The notes under the pieces were generated by a model that was not told the DNA's origin, made no database searches, and saw nothing but the letters and a program-made list of their open reading frames with translations. A DNA stretch of 54,837 nucleotides. Origin: Dehalococcoidia bacterium (lineage in GTDB: Bacteria; Chloroflexota; Dehalococcoidia; CAUJGQ01). This document shows positions 48,111-54,837 of this stretch, piece by piece. The stretch is taken from the NCBI GenBank assembly GCA_035310145.1, contig DATGEL010000077.1, forward strand, positions 1-54,837, written 5' to 3'. Position 1 is the first letter of the stretch, and each line of letters begins with the position of its first letter. The translations under genes were made by a program, and so were the position numbers.

Positions 48111-49643
48111 ATCGACGGCACGCAACGGCTCAGGCGCGGCCCGCTGTACGATTACCACCTGATCAATCCCGAGCGGCTGGCCCGCGAACGCGCCCGGCGC
48201 CGCCGCCGTTTCCGCATCCACGCGGCCATCATCCTGCTCTTCGCTGCCGTGGCCTTCGCCCTGGTGCCGCTGCGCGGCCGCGCGCACCTCGGCTCGCCGC
48301 ACGCCGCCGCCGCCTACATTCCACCGCGGCCGCCGCTGTTCGCGCCCGGCCCCGCGGACAGTGCCGCCGGCGCCGTCCGCGTTGCCGGCGAGATCCAGTA
48401 TCTGCGGGCGCCGCTGGTGCTGGACGGCGTGAACCAGGCGCACACCACCGGGCTGCCCGTGCAGGCGAACAGCATCGCCGGCAGCGCGAACCGGCCGGCC
48501 GGCGGCCAACCCGCGGCCAACGCCGCTCCGGCAAGCGCCATGGCGACGGCCACCGCAGCAGCGGAAGCCGGCCCAACCGCGACGGCCACTCCGCCGCCGA
48601 CGCCGTCGATCGGCTTCGCCGGCGATACACCGCACCGGCCCAACGTGCCTGACGACGGCGGCAGCGGCGGTGCCGAGGCGAGCCCGACACCTGCGGCCGG
48701 CGGCCCGCAGAACGGCCAACCGGCCGCGGCGACGCCGCCGGCGCCGACACCCACGCCGGACAACAGCCTGCGCCAGTACGCGACGAACGATCCCAACCGG
48801 CCGCTCTACTACGACCACGTGGTGCAGCCGGGTGACACCGTCTCGACGATCGCCGCGCGCTACGGCGTCTCCACCAGCACGGTGCTGTGGAACAACCCGC
48901 TGATCACCGACCGCGACGCGCTGTTCGTGGGGCAAACGATCCGGGTGCCCACCACAGACGGCGTGCTCTACAACGTGCATCTCGACGACACGCTCTCCGA
49001 TATTGCAGACACCTACAAGGTGAAGCCGAGCGACGTGATCGCGCTGGCGGCGAACGGTGTGCCCAGCGGCGGCGCCATCCGCGAGGGGCAGACGATCCTG
49101 CTGGTCGGCGGCGAGCCGCCTCCACCACCGCCCCCGCCCCCGCCGCCCCCGACCCCCTCGCCAGCGCCGACTCCGCAGCCAACGGCGCAACCGCCGGCAA
49201 CGGCGGCGGCTCCGGCTGCACCAGCCGCGCCACCGCCCGCGCCGGCCGCACCGCCAGCGCCGCAGGTCTCGAGCAGCGGCTGGGCCTGGCCGGCGATCGG
49301 GCCGATTACCAGCTACTTCGGCCCCAGCCATCCGCTGGGCATCGACATCGGCCAGGGCACGGGCGGCCAGCCGATCCACGCCGCCAAGGCCGGCACCGTC
49401 ACCTTCGCCGGCGGCGACCCATGCTGCAGCTACGGCTACTACGTGGACATCGACCACGGCGGCGGCTGGAGCTCGCGCTACGGCCACTGCCGCAGCTGGC
49501 CGGTCGTCTCCGTCGGCCAGCACGTGGCACAGGGGCAGACGATCTGCTACGCGGGCAGCACCGGCTACAGCACCGGCCCGCACCTGCACTTCGAGATTCA
49601 CCTGAACGGGCAGGTGCTTAACCCGCTGAACTTCTTACCGTAG
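48111..49643 (+). CDS. LysM-M23 peptidoglycan endopeptidase, start codon unclear
   Basis: Layout: basic cytoplasmic head, one membrane helix (IHAAIILLFAAVAFALVPL), a long Ala/Pro/Thr linker, two LysM domains (YYDHVVQPGDTVSTIAARYG; VHLDDTLSDIADTYKVKPSD), a poly-proline linker, and an M23 domain. The M23 domain has HPLGIDIGQG and the GPHLHFEI zinc/catalytic motif. It should bind and cut peptidoglycan outside the membrane. No ATG/GTG/TTG occurs in frame between the TGA at 48063 and GTG 48249, which would cut the membrane helix in half. ATC 48111, with GGAGAGGGA about 10 bases upstream, is the best-placed candidate. Confidence 0.88.
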   Translation: MDGTQRLRRGPLYDYHLINPERLARERARRRRRFRIHAAIILLFAAVAFALVPLRGRAHLGSPHAAAAYIPPRPPLFAPGPADSAAGAVRVAGEIQYLRAPLVLDGVNQAHTTGLPVQANSIAGSANRPAGGQPAANAAPASAMATATAAAEAGPTATATPPPTPSIGFAGDTPHRPNVPDDGGSGGAEASPTPAAGGPQNGQPAAATPPAPTPTPDNSLRQYATNDPNRPLYYDHVVQPGDTVSTIAARYGVSTSTVLWNNPLITDRDALFVGQTIRVPTTDGVLYNVHLDDTLSDIADTYKVKPSDVIALAANGVPSGGAIREGQTILLVGGEPPPPPPPPPPPPTPSPAPTPQPTAQPPATAAAPAAPAAPPPAPAAPPAPQVSSSGWAWPAIGPITSYFGPSHPLGIDIGQGTGGQPIHAAKAGTVTFAGGDPCCSYGYYVDIDHGGGWSSRYGHCRSWPVVSVGQHVAQGQTICYAGSTGYSTGPHLHFEIHLNGQVLNPLNFLP

Positions 49644-49790
49644 TCACAACGCCAGCCGGCCCAGACTATACGCGCGGCAGCGTGTGCGTGGCAGGCGTCG
49701 TGGCCCTGCCCCAGGCGCACGTGAAGGAGCCGGGGCGGCTACCCGGCCGCGTCAAGGGATGGGCTGTGAGCGGGCCGTCACGCCGCACGG

Positions 49791-50432
49791 CTACCGCTTG
49801 TATTCCAGCACGGTCACGGTCGTTTCCAGCGGCAGGCTCGTCTTGGTGACGTTCAGCCTCGCGGTGGGCTGCGGCTCGGCCAGGCCCATCTGCTTGCAGA
49901 AGGCGTCGAGCGAATCGAGCTTCGCCGTGGCGTTCGGCGTCTGGTAGTGCATCGGCACGACGATGCGCGGCTCCAGCAGACTGATCACCTCGGCCGCCGC
50001 CTCGGCGTCGAGTGTGGTGCCGCCGCCCACGGGCACCAGCAGCACTTCGGCGCCGTTCAGCGCCTCCGCCTGGTCCGGCGTGGGAATGTGGCCCAGGTCG
50101 CCGAGGTGACAGACGCGCACCTCATCCATCTCGACGACGTAGGCCGTGTTGCGGCCCAGCTTCGTACCCTTGCTGCCGTCGTGATAGGTGCGCACGCCGG
50201 TGATCAGCACGCCGCCGACCTCAAACTCGCCGGGGCCTTGAATGACCCTGGGCTTGCCCGTGACGGCGCCGGCGTTGTTGTGCGCCGGGTGATCGTGGCT
50301 GACGATCACGACGTCGGCCTCGCCGATCGCGCGGGGGTTGTAGCCCGTCTCCGCGCCGAACGGATCGATCACGATCGTGGTTTCACGGTTCTTCAGACGA
50401 AAGCAGGCATGGCCAAGCCAGGTGATCTCCAA
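49791..50432 (-). CDS. MBL-fold metallo-hydrolase (UlaG/YtkL-like)
   Basis: A 213-aa metallo-beta-lactamase-fold protein. It has LEITWLGHACFRLK, IVIDPF, the metal motif VIVSHDHPAHNN (H-x-D-H), GVRTYHDGSKG and the C-terminal VVPMHYQTPN. The pattern fits the UlaG/YtkL group, which hydrolyses lactones or phosphodiesters; substrate unknown. TTG 50432 with GAGGAG six bases upstream starts the conserved first strand directly and is preferred to the open frame to 50531. Confidence 0.88.
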   Translation of the reverse strand: MEITWLGHACFRLKNRETTIVIDPFGAETGYNPRAIGEADVVIVSHDHPAHNNAGAVTGKPRVIQGPGEFEVGGVLITGVRTYHDGSKGTKLGRNTAYVVEMDEVRVCHLGDLGHIPTPDQAEALNGAEVLLVPVGGGTTLDAEAAAEVISLLEPRIVVPMHYQTPNATAKLDSLDAFCKQMGLAEPQPTARLNVTKTSLPLETTVTVLEYKR

Positions 50433-50558
50433 GACGGCTCCTCGTGTACCGGCAGTTGGCGCCTTGATCCGGCCGGAGCGGTTTGCGTCGCCACGATGGC
50501 GGCGTGGTTCGGCGGAAGCATCCAACCTCACGTCCCCGCTGACGGAGCGGATCGAAAC

Positions 50559-50756
50559 TCAGCAGGCGTGACCGCTGAGGCGGGCCTGCGATTGCGCTTC
50601 CGGCCGGGCGCCGGGCGGCGGCGCGCCGACCAGCTTCTGGCGCAGGTCTTCGCGGAAGCGCTGCGGGCAGGGCACGGGCGGGAGGGCGCGCCGCACGAGC
50701 TGGCCCGTGTTGCAGAGCTGGCAGGCGATCGGTTGGTCGGGCTCTGGCTTCATCAC
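50559..50756 (-). CDS. Small CxxC protein beside the sigma factor
   Basis: ATG 50756 gives 65 aa starting MMKPEPDQPIACQLCNTGQL, with one C-x-x-C pair and a further cysteine (PPVPCPQRFREDLRQKL), then a disordered Pro/Ala/Arg tail. It lies 30 bases after the sigma factor stop on the same strand. A zinc-ribbon or redox-sensing partner of the sigma factor is conceivable but unproven; the ribosome-binding site is weak. Confidence 0.42.
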   Translation of the reverse strand: MMKPEPDQPIACQLCNTGQLVRRALPPVPCPQRFREDLRQKLVGAPPPGARPEAQSQARLSGHAC

Positions 50757-50786
50757 AGCGGCTCCGGCTCGGGCTCCCGCCCTCTG

Positions 50787-51341
50787 CTAATCGTTGAGAT
50801 CGCCGCGCGCTTCCAGATCGCGGCGCAGCGTATCCAGCGTGCGTCTGAGCAGGCTCTTGATCGCGCCCTCGCTGCGGTTCATGGCGCGGGCGATCTCGGC
50901 GTTGCTCAGCTCCTCACCGTATTTTAGCAGGATCAGGTGCTGGCGTTCCGGCGGCAGGTTGGCGATCAGCTCGCGCATCGCCTGCGCGTCCTCGGCCTCG
51001 GCGATCGGGGAGGGGCCCTCCGGCTCCGGGGCGCTCTCTAGCGGCGCGGTGGGCCGGCGCGAGCGGTCGCGGTGATAGTTGGCGAGCAGATTGTGCGCGA
51101 TCGTCATCAGCCAGGCGCCGAAGGGCAGGCCACGCTCCTCGAAGCCGTCGAGATGACTGATCGCCTGGAAGAAAACGCGCGCGGTAAGGTCCTCGGCGTC
51201 GGCGGCCGACGCCGTGCGGTAGTAGAGGTAGCGGTAGACGCGATCGACGTAGCGTTCGTAGAGCGCGCCGAAGGCGGCGCGGTCGTCGCGGGCGCGTTCC
51301 ACCAGCACGGTATCCGAGTCCGAGGGGGAGGCCGTCGTCAT
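50787..51341 (-). CDS. ECF-type RNA polymerase sigma factor
   Basis: A 184-aa group 4 sigma factor. Region 2 is AFGALYERYVDRVYRYLYYRTASAADAEDLTARVFFQAIS, with the core-binding and -10-melting helices. Region 4 is LPPERQHLILLKYGEELSNAEIARAMNRSEGAIKSLLRRTLDTLRRDLE, the -35-binding helix-turn-helix. An acidic, Pro-rich linker joins them. No anti-sigma membrane protein is beside it; the 65-aa CxxC protein is the only neighbour. It is divergent from hrcA. Confidence 0.94.
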   Translation of the reverse strand: MTTASPSDSDTVLVERARDDRAAFGALYERYVDRVYRYLYYRTASAADAEDLTARVFFQAISHLDGFEERGLPFGAWLMTIAHNLLANYHRDRSRRPTAPLESAPEPEGPSPIAEAEDAQAMRELIANLPPERQHLILLKYGEELSNAEIARAMNRSEGAIKSLLRRTLDTLRRDLEARGDLND

Positions 51342-51405
51342 CCGCGGCTCCGCGGGCGGGGCCGTGGCCAGCCTCGCCCGGCCGGGTTAGTTGACACCAT
51401 TATAC

Positions 51406-51434
51406 TTGACAATGACACACTCAACCGCTACACT
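51406..51434 (+). promoter_or_regulatory. Sigma70 promoter of the hrcA-grpE-dnaK operon
   Basis: TTGACA (51406-51411), a 17-base spacer, and TACACT (51429-51434). Transcription would start near 51441, at the edge of the CIRCE operator. A second TTGACA at 51391-51396 is followed too closely by TATACT to form a normal promoter. Confidence 0.9.
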
Positions 51435-51441
51435 TTCGGTG

Positions 51442-51468
51442 TTAGCACTCTCCATGTGAGAGTGCTAA
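51442..51468. promoter_or_regulatory. CIRCE operator (HrcA binding site)
   Basis: TTAGCACTC, nine bases, GAGTGCTAA: a perfect match to the CIRCE consensus. Placed just downstream of the -10, it lets HrcA block transcription of its own operon until heat stress titrates the GroE-dependent folding of HrcA. Confidence 0.97.
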
Positions 51469-51520
51469 TCAGGGAAGGACACGCCGAGTCCATCTGCCGC
51501 CGGCCGGCAGAGGTACACGA

Positions 51521-52537
51521 ATGCTCACGGAACGCCGCGCGCAGGTTTTGCGCCTTATCGTATCGGACTATATCGAGACTGCAACCCCGGTCGGCTCCGA
51601 GCAGATCGTCAAGCGGCACGCCCTTGAAATCTCGCCCGCCACGATCCGCAACGAGATGGCCAGGCTGGAAGAGGATGGGTACATCTCGCACCCGCACACC
51701 TCCGCCGGCCGCGTGCCCTCCGACCTGGGCTACCGCTACTTCGTCGAGATGCTGATGGGCGAGCCCAACGTCAGCACAGACGAGCAGCGGCGCATTCTGC
51801 ACCAGTTTCATCAGTCCACGGCCCAGCTCGGCGAGTGGCTGCAGCTTGCCGCCTCCGTGCTGGCGCAGACCCTCAACAACATGGCGGTGGTTTCCGGTCC
51901 GCGCGCCAGCCTGGCGCGGCTGAAGCAACTGCAACTCGTCAGCCTGCACGATCACTCGGCGCTGCTGGTCGTGGTCTTGCAGGACGTGAAGGTGCGCCAG
52001 CAGCAGCTCGCTTTCGGCGAAGCCGCGACGCAGGACGACCTCAACCGGCTGGCGCGGCAGCTCAGCCAGCAGTTCACCGGCCTGGGCGCTGCAGCGATTC
52101 GCGCCGCCGCCGGCGATCTGGGGGGACTTGAGCAGCAGATCGCGCTCGCCACGGCCGAGATCGTCCAGGCAGAGGATGTGGACGAGTTCCCCGACCCGCA
52201 TCTTGATGGTATCCGCAACGTGCTCTCGCAGCCCGAGTTCTCGCACAGCGAGCGCATGCTGGACATCCTCGAAGCGCTGGACGGGCGCAACATCTCGCGC
52301 ACGATCCCGCAGACAGACGTGAAGAGCAACGACGTGGTCGTGATTATCGGCGCCGAGAACCGCGAGAACATCATGCGCGGCTGCAGCCTGGTGATCGGCC
52401 GCTACGGCGAGGCCGACGGCCCCGGCGGCACGATCGCGGTGGTCGGCCCCACGCGGCTGCCCTACTCCCGCGCGATCGCCACCGTCCGCTACGTCGGCTC
52501 GCTGATGAGCGGGCTGCTCTCTCAGGCCTACGAATAA
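51521..52537 (+). CDS. hrcA: Heat-inducible transcription repressor HrcA
   Basis: Represses class I heat-shock genes by binding CIRCE. The 338-aa product has the N-terminal winged helix MLTERRAQVLRLIVSDYIETATPVGSEQIVKRH, then SPATIRNEMARLEEDGYISHPHTSAGRVPSDLGYRYFV, and a C-terminal regulatory domain with VVIIGAENRENIMRGCSLVIGRYG and a final GPTRLPYSRAIATVRYV. The CIRCE element 50 bases upstream shows autoregulation. grpE follows after 39 bases. Confidence 0.97.
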   Translation: MLTERRAQVLRLIVSDYIETATPVGSEQIVKRHALEISPATIRNEMARLEEDGYISHPHTSAGRVPSDLGYRYFVEMLMGEPNVSTDEQRRILHQFHQSTAQLGEWLQLAASVLAQTLNNMAVVSGPRASLARLKQLQLVSLHDHSALLVVVLQDVKVRQQQLAFGEAATQDDLNRLARQLSQQFTGLGAAAIRAAAGDLGGLEQQIALATAEIVQAEDVDEFPDPHLDGIRNVLSQPEFSHSERMLDILEALDGRNISRTIPQTDVKSNDVVVIIGAENRENIMRGCSLVIGRYGEADGPGGTIAVVGPTRLPYSRAIATVRYVGSLMSGLLSQAYE

Positions 52538-52576
52538 TTCACGCGCCGTCCGGAACCCCGGCGGTCAGGAGCAGCA

Positions 52577-53185
52577 ATGCCACAGTCATCACATCATCGC
52601 GGCCCGCGGCAGCCGGGGGCTGGCGAGTCCGCAGAGGGTACAACGCCAAACGCCAACGGCGCGGGAGAGAACGCAGCGAACCTGCAGCAACAGCTCGACG
52701 ACGCGCTCGAAAAATCAAACACGTACCTGGCAAGCTGGCAGCGTACCGCCGCCGACTTCCAGAACTACAAGCGCCGCACGGAGCAGGAGCGCGAAGAGTA
52801 CGCCCTGCTCGCCAACCGCGCCCTGCTCATCAACCTGTTGCCCGCGATCGATGACCTCGACCGCGCGATCGAGCAGGCCGAGCAGCAGAACGCCGGCGCC
52901 GGCTGGCTCGAAGGCTTCGAGGCGATTCAGCGCAAGCTGCACGGCGCTCTGGAAGCTTCCGGCGTGAGTGAGATTCCCGCCGACGGCGAGCCGTTCGACC
53001 CGAACGTGCACGAGGCCGTCAGCCAGGGTCCCGGCGAGCACGACAAAGTCATCGCCGAAGTCCGGCGCGGCTATCGGCTCGGCAGCCGCGTGCTGCGGCC
53101 GGCGATGGTCGTGGTCGGCAACGGGCAGCCGGCGGAGCAAACCGGCGCAGACGGTACGGACGGGCCGCAACACGGCAACAACTAA
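52577..53185 (+). CDS. grpE: Nucleotide exchange factor GrpE
   Basis: Accelerates ADP release from DnaK. After a polar 30-residue N-terminus comes the dimerising coiled coil (LQQQLDDALEKSNTYLASWQRTAADFQNYKRRTEQEREEY), then LLPAIDDLDRAIEQAE and the C-terminal beta domain (DGEPFDPNVHEAVSQGP, EVRRGYRLGSRVLRPAMVVVG). ATG 52577 has CAGGAG 6 bases upstream. Length (202 aa) is normal. Confidence 0.97.
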   Translation: MPQSSHHRGPRQPGAGESAEGTTPNANGAGENAANLQQQLDDALEKSNTYLASWQRTAADFQNYKRRTEQEREEYALLANRALLINLLPAIDDLDRAIEQAEQQNAGAGWLEGFEAIQRKLHGALEASGVSEIPADGEPFDPNVHEAVSQGPGEHDKVIAEVRRGYRLGSRVLRPAMVVVGNGQPAEQTGADGTDGPQHGNN

Positions 53186-53245
53186 GCAATCCAAGAGACA
53201 GGGACCGGCGGCGGCAGTCCGGCGGATCCGGAGGGGAAGTAACCC

Positions 53246-54837
<1,592 letters not shown>

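Noticed and set aside
48064-48125. Possible c-di-AMP (ydaO-type) riboswitch upstream of the LysM-M23 gene
   Set aside because: GGCGAATCCGCC and GGCCGGAGAGGGA recall the first half of that fold and the gene class fits, but the second pseudo-symmetric half (GGGTGAATC-like) is missing and the segment overlaps the likely coding start.

Overview
The window is a GC-rich bacterial chromosome segment, most likely from the phylum Chloroflexota (possibly Thermomicrobia-like or a terrestrial relative). The evidence is the ribosomal operon order, the hrcA-grpE-dnaK order behind a CIRCE operator, the abundance of cyclase/ATPase/TPR and LuxR-type giant regulators, and the mix of Gram-positive-type and GC-rich soil-bacterial families. 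Class-level placement is inference.

Layout. 1-9352: the end of the S10-spc-alpha super-operon, all on + (rpmD end, rplO, secY, adk, map, infA, rpmJ, rpsM, rpsK, rpsD, rpoA, rplQ, truA, rplM, rpsI). 9353-12620: a giant cyclase/ATPase/TPR regulator on - that is cut by one in-frame amber codon, with dispersed palindromic repeats on both sides. 12621-21771: accessory metabolism (SRPBCC protein, DUF1614 membrane protein, zinc dehydrogenase, double CMD protein, enoyl-CoA hydratase, class III CoA-transferase, PadR regulator, lipoprotein, Gfo/Idh/MocA oxidoreductase, alpha/beta hydrolase). 22000-25700: a four-gene ECF transporter operon on -. 25907-28351: polyphosphate kinase. 28352-29507: a mobile-element scar with three copies of a ~50-bp repeat, a small secreted protein of atypical composition and a decayed IS5-type transposase end. 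29508-31708: Eis-like acetyltransferase, small DUF protein and nicotinamidase on -. 31914-34853: an intact paralogue of the split regulator, which carries an in-frame palindrome-bounded insertion. 34885-38697: a DUF4132 protein with a small partner, divergent from a B3/4 protein. 38714-40014: quinone-oxidoreductase-like protein and rpmE.

40077-41849: an island of five small - strand genes missing from normal gene sets. Two are paralogous ~100-aa proteins with a helical N-terminus and a Pro/Ser/Thr/Gly-rich tail. It has strong ribosome-binding sites, a recognisable promoter and two intrinsic terminators, and lies just downstream of a large LuxR regulator (42005-45085). I regard it as the best candidate for an undescribed system, although no maturation enzyme or exporter is beside it.

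45309-50432: F420/FMN-type oxidoreductase, frameshifted antitoxin-like gene, DUF402 protein, secreted polysaccharide deacetylase, LysM-M23 endopeptidase and UlaG-like metallo-hydrolase. 50559-51341: ECF sigma factor with a small CxxC protein. 51406-54837: heat-shock operon with sigma70 promoter, CIRCE, hrcA, grpE and the start of dnaK.

Two clearly conserved genes (truA and the M23 endopeptidase) have no ATG/GTG/TTG codon in front of their conserved N-terminus. Their starts in this annotation are best guesses.
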